A stretch of 64,000 nucleotides of DNA. Origin: Areca catechu (Eukaryota; Streptophyta; Magnoliopsida; Arecales; Arecaceae). This document shows positions 45,939 to 56,392 of the stretch, in pieces; position 1 is the first letter of the stretch, and every line of letters begins with the position of its first letter. The stretch lies in contig CM038038.1 in assembly GCA_021397845.1 (NCBI GenBank), positions 58,150,748 through 58,214,747 on the forward strand, read 5' to 3'. The notes below the pieces were generated by a model. The model did not search any database. It saw nothing but the letters and a program-made list of their open reading frames with translations, and was not told the origin of the DNA. A program made the position numbers and the translations under genes.

Positions 45939-47194
45939 CTAGGTGTTCTCAGATGGTGGAAGGACATCAGGAAGGTCTTTGGAAATTTTATCTTGAAAGT
46001 CCTCGAAACTAATGTCTACCTCTAAGGGTTGTTCCATAGGGACTTGTTCCTGGACATCCTCTATGGGCAATACTAGTGAACCTTCACCCTCCTCTACTAT
46101 GTTTGATCCTGGCTTAGTTACTCCTTCAAATTCTATAGTGGGTTCAGGATCTTTTTCTATGAGTTTCTTAGTGATTTCAGCCTTGGGTCCATCTACACCA
46201 CACTTCTCCACTATACTTGATTCAGAGATGTCTTCTTTGAATTCCTCACTAGGCTCAGGGGTTTCTTCACTTAAATTCTTAGTGGGCTCAATATTTTCTC
46301 CCTGAAGTTCTTCAGAAGGTTCTTCTCTCTGGGTCGATTCATGAATTTCTCTAGTGGTAGGGGTTCCCTCAGTATTCTCCTTCTCTAACTCCTTGTCACT
46401 AATCAGGTTGACTCCAAGTTTCTTTTCCTTAAGGCTACTTGATCCTCTTTTAACCTAGTCCTTAGGCTGAATTGGATTGATTGTAAATTTCTTCCCATGG
46501 TGGTTAAAGGTACAGGATTGGTCCGACCATAAAGGGTGGCATCATGATCATAAAGCCAGGGTCGACCTAGGATAATGCTACTGACACCCATGAAAAGGAC
46601 ATTACACCAAATCATCTCTTCATATGATTGTAATTTGATCATGACTTGGCATCTAGACTTTATGGGTGTGGAAGTTGAATATATCCATGAGACCTTATAA
46701 GGGTTGGGGTGAGGAACTGGGGTCAATCCTAGGGATTTGGCAGTACTTAAAGAGATGGCATTGACACAGCTTCCACTATCAACTATGATCTTGCACACCT
46801 TATCTCCTAATCTGACAAAGGTTTGTAGGATGTTGGTCCTATGCCAATCTTCTTGCACTATGTTTTGGGTAAGGATGCATCTAACTACTCTTAAAAGGTC
46901 TTCAGATTCAAATAGTTATTCCTCTCCCTCATATTCTTCTAACAATTGATCTTGTACCAAACTTGGTGCGGGAGGTGACTCAGACTCAAGTTTAGTTGAA
47001 GGCTCGATAGATGGTCTAATGTCCTTTTCTAAGGCTTCAAATCTATCTTCAAACTCATCAAGCCTTTTATTTATCCTAGCTAACTGTTCAGTGATGACCC
47101 TTAATTGATTCTCGTGGATGTTTTCCATGGGTTCACTTGACTGGGAATGATGGGGGTGATAGGGGACTCCTGATCTAGTCGACATGCAACACAC
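45939..47194 (-). pseudogene. Gypsy-E gag start fused to protease (internally deleted, frameshifted)
   Basis: One minus frame runs from about 47194 to 46403 with a single stop near 46916. It has a short gag-type N-terminus with a predicted coil (ITEQLARINKRLDEFEDRFE), then passes directly to the protease (CKIIVDSGSCVNAISLSTAK; DSG intact) and SSIILGRPWLYDHDA. The Gag core and CCHC knuckle seen in Gypsy-D are absent. A frameshift follows, then the acidic tail (46211-45939, ending near DLPDVLPPSEN). Confidence 0.83.
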
Positions 47195-48196
47195 AATAAA
47201 AGGTGTTACGGGTTTGTTAGACCTAAGAGTTCAATCACAATGAGTCCACGTTGAAGACACACAGCACAATCAACTAGCCCTTTCACCGGCCAGATAAGAG
47301 GTGGGAGTGTGGGAGGCCCCCCTTGCTTTCGCAAGGACCCAATTAAGGAACCACAACACTGCTTAGATCGTTTGATGCTAGACCTCTTGCCTTAGATACC
47401 AGCTTCCCGGTATCAATTGAAGCGTTGTATGCAACTAGCTTCCCCAAAATGGTTAAACCCAACTTGTTGATGTCCCTAATCTATTAGGTGCTACTAGATT
47501 TTAGTTTAGGTCTGGGTTTGAAATGCAAGGGTGGTTGTTTTTGGGCTAAGGAAAGGTAATGACTTCCTTCCCTTATCTTATGATATTGACGCCCTTAAGT
47601 TATTTATGAGAATGATGGCAAACACATGATCTAATGAAATATAACTAAGCTTTGTTTTTGGATTTTTGATGTATGCTAGCAGAAATAAGATACTAGAAGT
47701 TAAGAAAATATGAACCTAAATGCAAAACATAGACTATATGGAAAATGAAAATGTGATGAGATGCACTTGCTGAATTTTCAGAGCGGAAATTTTCTCAGAT
47801 GGTAATCAGCCGTGTAGAAATTTTACAGACTGAAATAAAATCTAAATAAATTCTAAAAAATACTTCTACTATGCAAAATCCAGCAAAACAAAAATAGCAA
47901 AAATTTGATGTTCCTACAAGCAGAAACAATTAAAATATCAGACTTTGTACTGAGATGAAAAAAATGCAGAAATTTGAAGAAACTAGATTCTAATGATGCA
48001 AAACTATTCTTTTAAAATTTAAACTTAACACCTTGTGTTCCTCTTCAAAGGTCAATCACATTGCACCCCTACATGCCATAGGAAATCCTCGTGGAATGGG
48101 ATGTGAGGGTCTTGTAGCCCTTTTTTTTCCTATGACCGGACGGCCATGGTGAAGCACCTAATCCAAGTACTTAAGAAGAAGCTAAGTCCTAACCAT
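47195..48196 (-). other. Gypsy-E untranslated leader, Copia-1-like at its start
   Basis: No gene is seen. Positions 48041-48180 (minus strand) match the Copia-1 leader at 2031-2170 almost continuously, through TTAAGTACTTGGATT and ACCATGGCCGTCCGGTCATA. Positions 47287-47408 hold the general leader block. Confidence 0.82.
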
Positions 48197-48208
48197 GCTC
48201 TGATACCA
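48197..48208 (-). promoter_or_regulatory. Gypsy-E primer-binding site
   Basis: TGGTATCAGAGC on the minus strand, four bases inside the 5' LTR. Confidence 0.9.
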
Positions 48209-48942
48209 AACATGATGCGGGACTAGCTAGATGCTAGGATGAAATGATGCAAGTAATTTTTTTTTCTTTTATGATTTCTAGGATTTTTAAAGAGGTTAAA
48301 GATTCCCAAAGACAAGAAAGAATGGATCTAGGGTTCTATAATAATAAGAACTTTAACTAGCAAGTAAGCCCCTAAACAAGATAAGAAGAGGACCCCAGGA
48401 TTGAGAAATCCCATAGGACATAGGTCTCAGATCATTACCAACTTAGGAGTTAGGGTGGCAAACCTTAAAAGTTCTGAAGCGCCCGATGTCGAGTTCACTC
48501 GCTCTTGCAGATGCGGCCTGGATGATCGAGCCTTCAACCCTGCAGATGCACCGGCTTTCTGTCTGAAGGTCTCGAAGGCAAGGGAGACCGACTTCGTATT
48601 CGTGGCACTTGGAGGATCTATGCGCAATCAAGAGAAATGTTGGGAGTTAGCAAGAGACAAGAAACAATAAGGGAAGAAAAGTTGAAGATGATGGTGAATG
48701 GGGGATCTTCTTGCCAGGTACCAAGATGGATCATCCCGATGGACTTCGAACTCGAAGATGGAGGATGGCTTCCACGGAAAAAAAGATAACTTAAGGCCTC
48801 ACACCTCTCGACACCCGAAGGCGAAGGCGCTCACTCACGGAGATGACATTCTTAAGAAACGAAGGCAATAACTAGAAGAGTAGCACTCAAAATATTTTTT
48901 TTCATTCATCAAAATTAAACTTTACAAGGGAGGGGTAAGGCC

Positions 48943-48951
48943 CTTTATATA
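48943..48951 (-). promoter_or_regulatory. TATA box in Gypsy-E 5' LTR
   Basis: TATATAAAG on the minus strand; in the 5' LTR this would be the element's own promoter. Confidence 0.6.
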
Positions 48952-49036
48952 GGCACCTTACAACCCATTCAAATTTCAAAAAAAATACAAAGCTTCATGA
49001 AGAGGGCATCCAAATTCAAATTTCTTCTTCCTTTGG

Positions 49037-49350
49037 CCGACCAAGGTCTTGTGGCTTAATTTGGGGCTTGAAAGAAGGGAGTTGTCTTCTTGATTTGAGG
49101 GTCAATGCTTTTCTTCCATAGCTGACCAAGCACTTTGGAAAGATGGCTTGATATAGGGCTTGAAACAAGGAAGTTGTCTTCTTGATTTGAGGGTCAATGC
49201 TTTTCTTCCATAGCTAACCAAGCACTTTGGAAAGATGGCTTGATATGGGGCTTGAAACAAGGGAGTTGTCTTCTTGATTTGAGGGTCAATGCTTTTCTTC
49301 CATAGTTGACCAAGCACTTTGAGAAGAAGTCTTGATATGGGGCTTGAAAC
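49037..49350 (-). repeat. 92-bp tandem repeats in Gypsy-E 5' LTR
   Basis: About 3.5 copies, unit for unit like the 3' LTR array, so the array already existed when Gypsy-E was copied. Confidence 0.92.
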
Positions 49351-50034
49351 AAGGATCATGCCTTCATTGCCCATTGACCTTCCTTGGCTGCCCATAGCTC
49401 CTTAGAAAGAGGCTTGATAGGGAGAGGGAAGAGAGGAAAGAATCAAGGAATGGCACCCGAAAATTCTAGCATTCCCTTCTTGCCTTGGCCGCCCACATGT
49501 CAAGGTGATGTGGCACCACATGGGATGCATGAGGTGGCACCAAGTGGCATCTTTCATGGCTTGGGAGATGGCTTGACCTATTACAAATTGGACTAGACTC
49601 GAAGACCACTCAGGCTTGGGCCCAATCTTCAAATAGACTTGGACTGGAATCATTACAGGACCCATAAACACAACTTGACCAAATTGGTCAAGGTACATGA
49701 CTAAAATAAAAGTAATTGAGACTAAATTCATGACTAAAAAAAATACAATGCTTAGGTTTGAAGCCTTATTACATAACCCAAAAGATGAAACCCTAATCTG
49801 AGATCCTCAGAGGGTTGAGGAGCCTCTATTAGATATTGGTGCCCACAGCACTCACCAATCCTCATCTTGGCACCCAAATGAGATGAAAAGCTTCATGTTG
49901 TCGTCCACTTTGAGAGGAGTCCAAATTAGCCCAATAAGCAAGAGTCCAGGCCACCCAGACCAAAATTCCAGGAGTTGTAGTCCAAGGGAGAAAAAGTCTT
50001 GTCTTTGAATCCCTTACACTACTGGTTGAGGGTC

Positions 50035-50042
50035 TATAAATA
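50035..50042 (+). promoter_or_regulatory. TATA box in Gypsy-G 5' LTR
   Basis: TATAAATA after GGGTC, followed about 30 bp downstream by a short ATT microsatellite. Confidence 0.55.
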
Positions 50043-50707
50043 TCCTATCAACCCATCCTTGTATTATTATTATTCATCAATAAAGATGATGTTATTCTGT
50101 CCAATTCCTTTGCTGTGTGCATCACGGGGTGTGAGGCCCTTTCCTTTGTTCTACGGAGCATCGTGGGATGTGAGGCGCTACCTATCCAGTCGATAAAAAA
50201 TTCTAGCCACCTCTTCTGACCCTTCCCTTCCATTCTTTTCCCTTCCTTTGCTGCTTCCTGACTTGAGTTTTCTTTGTTGAGTATTTCCAGGTGATCTAAA
50301 ATTAAAAATCAGGTATTCTTGCCTCGGAACTAATATCGCATGGAAGATCGGAGCCCGGGATCGAGATCTTGAAATCCTGTAACAAAATCTTGAGAATCCA
50401 GCCAGATCTGCATCAGAGAGACGATTCTATGTTGGTAAAACTTAAAACCTATTTCCTTCTCTTTGATCTCTAAATAGTTGATAAGTAGACCCTAGTTTAT
50501 GGTGGTTTCTTAGAATCAAATCCTACTTTTATAGTTACTTTGTAGGTTTACTTGCGGGTAATTAACTAAAACTAGTTTACTTTACTGTCTCCTTTGAGTC
50601 TTCTTTAAAATTTGGAAAAAAATATAAAAAAAATTAATCTTTGTTTTCTCTGATAATTAGGTCTTAATAACAGTAATTTAGTTTTAATTATTATCCCGCA
50701 TCATTTT

Positions 50708-50719
50708 TAGTATCAGAGC
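50708..50719 (+). promoter_or_regulatory. Gypsy-G primer-binding site, one mismatch
   Basis: TAGTATCAGAGC differs by one base from TGGTATCAGAGC; it lies 4 bp after the LTR. Confidence 0.8.
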
Positions 50720-51626
50720 CAGGTTAAACTAGGATTTAATCGCTCTTGTGCTAAAATTATTGCATACCTAGTTAGGCTGAAATTAACTTGCATCAAAACC
50801 ATATTAAAAAAATTGAAAAAAATTAGTAATAATTTTTTTGTTAATCCTCTATTAATTTCTCTACTAATCATAGAAAAATTAGATAAAAATAAATTTTTTA
50901 TTTACTATTTTCTGTGGAAGGAAATCGTGCCTCTTGAGTGGGTATACGAAAGTGTACTTATGACCCATGGGAGTAATGAGCTACAGCCGGCCATGAAATC
51001 CTGAGATCGAAAATCTGAAATTAATCTAATCTAAAAATTAATTTGTAGATAATACAAAAAAAATAATTAATATTTATTTCTTTGTTGTTTTTAAGTATTT
51101 TAATCTCAGTGCATCTAGGGTTTCATATTTGTATGATTGCATTATCCAAACCTAATCTTAAGGGCACTCAATATCTACGTAAGGAAGGGATTTCATCACC
51201 CTTCCTTGGCCTACAACCACCACCTTTGCATCGATCCTAACCTAATTAAAATTAATTAGACTTAATTGCTCTAGTGAACTAGGGACACTAACAGGTCGGG
51301 TTCCAAGTATTGTGTGTAAGCTAGTGCACCCAATCCTTTGATTATACTTGAATATAGTGTCTAAGGCTAGAGGTCCAAAGGCAAATGCCCTAAGCAGTTT
51401 TGTAGTTTTTAATTAGGACCCTATGAGAGCAGGGGGAGCCTCCGATGAACCCACCTCTTACCTGGCCAGTGGATAGGGTAATTACTGAATTGGTTATAAA
51501 TTCAACAGACCCATTCTACTTGAGCTCTAGGTCTAGGAGACCCTAGTCTGAGTCTTGTGTGTGCATTGCATGACAACTAGATCAGGTACACCCTATCAGC
51601 CTAATCAAACACAACCCAATTCATCC
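50720..51626 (+). other. Gypsy-G untranslated leader
   Basis: No gene is seen. Positions 50914-50988 match Gypsy-B 23089-23163. The general leader block is at 51355-51472. Confidence 0.75.
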
Positions 51627-51828
51627 ATGGACCCTAACATGGAGGCTTAGTTCATTGAGCAATTTAGTTGACTTACTACTAGGCTTGACCAGATGGATGA
51701 AAGAATAAGTAACATTAAGGAATCTCATGCAACTCGATCAGACCTGAAACACCTAGACCCATTCACCCAAGTTAAAGTTCTAAAACATCTAGACCCACTC
51801 CTTTAGGTCAAAGCTCTAAGATGCCTAA
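51627..51828 (+). pseudogene. gag: Gypsy-G gag N-terminus
   Basis: The ATG at 51627 (MDPNMEA) is followed by two early stops and a coil-like stretch (LTTRLDQMDERISNIKES). It continues after solo LTR H at 53126. Confidence 0.75.
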
Positions 51829-53125
51829 TGATGCGGGACTAAATATGCATGCAAAGTATTTTTGTATTTTATATGTTGAGTTAGGTGTCTCGAAAATAAA
51901 GTCAAGATCTAAAGTAGAAAGTTCTACGAAAATTTTAGAAACAGTTGCATGGGAAATAGACCCTAAAATAATAGAGAAGAGGACCGTCAAGGCTGAGAAG
52001 CCCTGATTGAGCTAGTTCTCCTACAATATGGCTACTGGTGAGTCGATGGATGTACTTGATAGGATCTTGCTGATGAATCCTTGCAGAGGTCACTCTTCGC
52101 TCCCGGATGCAGCCTGGAAGATCAAGCTAAAGACCCCACAGATATGCGGCTTTCAATCCGGTGACCCGATCGGCTAGCAACTGAAATCTTGGATTCATAG
52201 TCTTCAAGGGACCTGCAAATCACTTGTCATGGGTTAGAAAATGATGTAGGAATGAAATAAAAATCAAAAAATAGCAAAGGAAAAGATGAGCTTGTGTTGG
52301 ACAGCCAAGATTGAAGAAGATGGCTTCTAGGGTTTTGATGGTGGCTGGAGGCAGGGTGCAGGAGGCTAGGAAGAAGAAGGGGTTCACATAGATTCCCCTT
52401 AGCACACAGCAAGCATATAGTAGTAGAATAAAAACTCAATATATTTCATGAATAAAATTATCCTCCATACAAGAGAGGGGGGCTTCTTTTATAAGCTCAT
52501 AAACTTGTCCCCCAAGGATAGAAAAGACATTACATAGGAATTTGAATCCCACCCAAACCCTAGCTAGAATACATGGCAAGCCCTCACCTACTTTCCCTCA
52601 AACTCCCTCTCTCTCACTTGCCTTGGCCAGCCAAGGGAGGTGACCCTATGTGGCCGACCAAGGGGAGGTAACCAAAAGAAATTATGGTGCCCCTTAGTGC
52701 TTTTCATGGGCCTTGGGCGGCCCAACATGCTCCAAGCTATGGTCCAAGGCTCCAAGCTATGATCCAAGGTTCCAGGGCCTTCAATTTTCTTGCTGGGTCT
52801 TCCATGATCTTCATGACTTCAAGCTGGGTTGATCTTCAATTGTATTGAGTCTTCATTGGACTTGGACTAGGGTGTACAGGACTCAGACTAGCTCAACATG
52901 AGCTAACTTGACTGACTGATCCAAACCCTACTGGTGTGAATCAAACTTCGAATATAGGACTCGAATAAAGAAGGCCCAAAAAAGAACATGACTCAGGGGC
53001 AAAGAAAAACTCAAATAGGCTAAGCCCTTATTACAAACTGGACTTAAATAGACTAATACTACTAGGAAATCCACAGAGGGTTGAGAATCCTCTATCTTAT
53101 TATGGTGCCTCTAGTGTCTGCACCA
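51829..53125 (-). mobile_element. Solo LTR H of the Gypsy family, antisense
   Basis: 1297 bp, TGATGCGGGACT at left and TGTCTGCACCA at right, TSD CCTAA (51824-51828) / CCTAG (53126-53130). It is alignable to solo LTR M along its length. A minus-strand TATA box (TATAAAAG) lies at 52486-52493. Confidence 0.9.
52486..52493 (-). promoter_or_regulatory. TATA box in solo LTR H
   Basis: TATAAAAG on the minus strand, at the usual distance from CCCCCCTCTCTTG. Confidence 0.5.
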
Positions 53126-53477
53126 CCTAGACCCATTCCCCCAATTCCTCAAGCCCAAATTACTCCCCCAGATCTAAGAGGTCATATAGAGAACCTGCTT
53201 ACCCAGGTCCAAGAGCTCAACATAGAAAAATTACTCCTGACCCAATCCCTAGGCCCCACACACCTGATGTGAATGACCAGGAAGAAAGGATCCTTAGAAG
53301 TATTCAATTAGATGCACCCACATTTGAGGGTAGTCTAAATCCTAAGGTCTATACTGATTGAGAGAGCAATATGGACTAGTACTTTGAATGGTATGAAATA
53401 TCGAAGGAGAGAAAATTTAAATTTGCTAAGCTTAGGCTAGTCCGACAAGCTAGATTGTACTGAAAAAATGTAGAACA
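53126..53477 (+). pseudogene. gag: Gypsy-G gag middle part
   Basis: Gag resumes with LDPFPQ-type sequence, shifts frame near 53270, then reads EERILRSIQLDAPTFEGSLN, YFEWYEISKERKFKFAKL and ARLY, the start of the Gag core as in Gypsy-D. Several stops are present. It ends at the Copia-3 insertion. Confidence 0.78.
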
Positions 53478-55922
53478 TGTAAGGGTTTTGGTGACCAGGG
53501 CAGAAGTGTGGATTTCAAAAATTTATTATGAAACCACTACCAAACCCTTAAACCAAGACCTCCTTACTAGGAATTAAAATATACAAACATGCATATATAA
53601 TATAAACTAGAGTTTATGCACAAACCTGAACTGCTAGTATCCAATCCGATGAAAAAAACCCTGATTCAGCCTTCTTCTTCACCAGGCACCCAAACGTTCA
53701 CCCTCCAATGGTGATCCACACGAAACTCGACCAAGGAAGAACTCCTTCTTCAAGTTGCTTGGAGAAGTGGAACTCTTTCGGCAGCCTTTGGTCTATTGAC
53801 CACTGTAGGACAACCTGTCCTACTGTAAGGCACTAAAGACACTCTCCTAAACCACTCTTGGTTTTAGGACAACCCTCCTCTAGGACCCCTTAGGCTTATG
53901 TCCTAAAATAAAGCCTTGTCCTAGTAGAAAAGACCTTGTCTTAACAAGACAAGTCTTGTCTTAAAGAAGGAGGGAGAGAGAGACACTCAGAATAGTACTT
54001 CAATGGAATTCTTTTATTATCAAACTCATTTCACCGCCCCCTATTTATAGATACAAGAGGGGTGTGTGATATTTCCTCCCATCAACTTATCAGATATGAT
54101 TTTTCAAGACCAAAGAGAAGTTATCTGGCTTGAAAAATCATATCTAATAAGCCCATTCATGCATCGAAGGTCTTATTCCCATCCCTTCTTTTATCTGGAC
54201 GAATTCTCACTTGCCACAATTATCATTCCCTAGGAAGCCAAGAGGCACCTCTTCAATCTCCAAATATCGGAGATAATGAAGAGTATTGATAGCAGAAGGA
54301 CTCTCCATCAGAACCGCGTGGCACATAAAGAGTTGCGACTCTTCATGCACCGCACGCACCATTCTTATTCCATGCAAATTTCAAAGAATGTTGACCAGTA
54401 AAAACATAGGCAATATGGATGTCATTAGAAAGAGCATAAAATTTCCTTTCTGACCATATAAATTATATTCAAATCAGAGATCTATATCTCATTCTGTGCC
54501 CTTTTGAAGTTAAGGTATCATTTAGGTACCAAGAGTCCCATGACATTGGGACTCTTCATGTATGGCACCTAAAATGCCCTTAAATCCAAATTAAAATCAG
54601 ATTTAGCTCTGATTAGGCTAGCCCCACTTAGGACTCAACCTAATTTAGGTTTTCAATAATTAGGTTAGCCCAATTAGCAAGCAATCGGAACCAATCAAAT
54701 TGGGTTAGGAATTTGGTTAGCCTACATATGCTAGTATGTAATCCGGCTAACCAATTAGGAACCTATGACACTAATTAAATCATGAATGACTTCCTTGGCC
54801 AAGTCTCTATTGTCTGTGACCCATTGGGTTCCATATCTAGCCAGCAGTAGGTTTAGGTTTGAGCCGATTCGATCCGATTGAGCTCGATTGACCTAATTAG
54901 GTCAAATTGGCTCACCTAATTGTCCAATTCGAATCACACATCAAATTGACTCATGAAATCAAATCAATTGGTTCATGAAGACCTACAAGATAAGATTGAT
55001 ATCTAGCAACATGTCATGCCTACCCGAAAGATGAGAAATTTTGGTGGATTTACCAAAATACCCTTTAGTGATGAGTTACCGGGCAATTCAGTCCTTCGAT
55101 CTACTTGCACCCTGAATATGACTATGGATATGGATACTTGTCAAATCCAATTTCATATTCATTCCTTGCTCAATCTGATAATGATGATTCATTAATGAAC
55201 CATTAGAAACTATTTCTAATATTCATACTTTGATCAAAGATTTCTCGAATCTTCATTTGATTGAAATCAGCTGGATACGCTTCCCTCTTACTAGGATTGA
55301 TCGATTCCTTTTTGACCTACTCACAACCTCCATATGCAATCCACCATACCCAGTATCACCCCGTGCATGACTCAGTGTCATGATTGAGTGTGAACCAAAG
55401 TATGGATTCATGCATACAAGGTAACATGGCAGTCTCAGGTCAAAGGACCACATGCACTACTCCCACTATGAGAACTATCTATTGAAAAACAGATAAGGTT
55501 CCATTAGATGTTCTCAAGCTGGATCCATTCAGTGAACTCATTCTCTAATGAGCACCCACATCCTAGTATTAGTGTCAAACATAAGTGACTGTGAGATCAG
55601 TCACCCTCTTCACCAAGCATACATAGGATGTGCTGGTCTTACCGAAAACATTGATCCCCTACTCAATGTCCCATCAACCAGAAATATTCTAGATTAGGGT
55701 TTTAAGGCTTTAGATCTCACTGGTATGATCTCATCATAATCCTAAAACCATAGCCCTAATCTATGGGGTTTATCATATCTTAATAAAATTAATAAGACAC
55801 AGCGTATGATGAAAATAAAATGCCTTTATTAATTGATAATGTCACTACACTGGTTTGGGATACAAAAAAAATCCCATCGAAATACACCATTTCGATTGGC
55901 CTTTTAGGGCATAACCCTTTCA
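53478..55922 (-). repeat. Copia-3 3' LTR
   Basis: 2445 bp. It has a single AACAAGACAAGTCTTGTCTT unit near 53942-53963, where the 5' LTR has sixteen. Minus-strand TATA at 54041-54050. Confidence 0.93.
54041..54050 (-). promoter_or_regulatory. TATA box in Copia-3 3' LTR
   Basis: CTATAAATAG on the minus strand, followed by a GGGGGCGG stretch. Confidence 0.6.
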
Positions 55923-55937
55923 ATCTCCCACTTGCAC
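55923..55937 (-). promoter_or_regulatory. Copia-3 polypurine tract
   Basis: Minus strand GTGCAAGTGGGAGAT directly abuts the 3' LTR. Confidence 0.85.
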
Positions 55938-55959
55938 TAAAGCTAATCGCCTTTAAATT

Positions 55960-56392
55960 TTAACCCCATACAATCGAGGTTGCAATCAAACTCCCACTAT
56001 GGTAAAGCCTTAGTGAACGGGTCTACTATGTTGTTCTTCGTTTCTACTCTTTTAATGCAAACTTCTTATCTTTCAACAATCTCTCGAACAAGATGGAAGC
56101 ATCTTAGAATGTGCTTTGATTTGTGATGAGCTCTGGGTTCCTTAGCTTGAGCGACGGCTCCAGTATTATCACAGTAAAGTGATACTGGACCTTCAATCTC
56201 TAGAACAATGCCTAACTTTGAGATGAACTTCTTCATCCAGACAGTTTCCTTGGTAGCTTCACTAAAAGCAATGTATTCTGCCTCAGTTGTTGAGTCAGCT
56301 ACAGTCTGCTGTTTAGAACTCTTCCAGCTTATAGCTCCTCCATTTAGGATAAAAACATATCTTGAAATAGATTTGCTATCATCTGGATCCGA
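55960..56392 (-). pseudogene. pol: Copia-3 RNase H end (frameshifted)
   Basis: It continues the RT frame after a stop at 56393. One indel near 56345 shifts to the frame reading LNGGAISWKSSKQQTVADST, EAEYIAFSEATKE, CDNTGAVAQAKEPRAHHKSK and HILRCFHLVREIVE. A stop after EIVER interrupts the last part, which ends near VDPFTKALP. Confidence 0.88.

Larger units (their letters stand above)
43343..49850 (-). mobile_element. Gypsy-E: non-autonomous chromodomain Gypsy with a Copia-like leader
   Basis: The TSD is a perfect CTCAC (43338-43342, 49851-49855). LTRs are 43343-44974 and 48213-49850. The 3.24-kb internal region reads PBS, leader, short gag start, protease, acidic linker, spacer, integrase C-terminus/chromodomain. 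The Gag core, zinc knuckle, RT, RNase H and integrase core are missing. The first leader part matches Copia-1. Confidence 0.93.
48213..49850 (-). repeat. Gypsy-E 5' LTR
   Basis: 1638 bp, minus strand begins TGCTGTGGGCACCA and ends GTCCCGCATCA. It carries the same 92-bp array (49037-49350) as the 3' LTR and a TATA box at 48943-48951. Confidence 0.92.
42312..50703 (+). repeat. Gypsy-G 5' LTR, interrupted by Gypsy-E
   Basis: It starts TGGTGTGGACACCA and ends TTATCCCGCATCA; about 1.88 kb without Gypsy-E. The TATA box is at 50035-50042. Confidence 0.87.
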
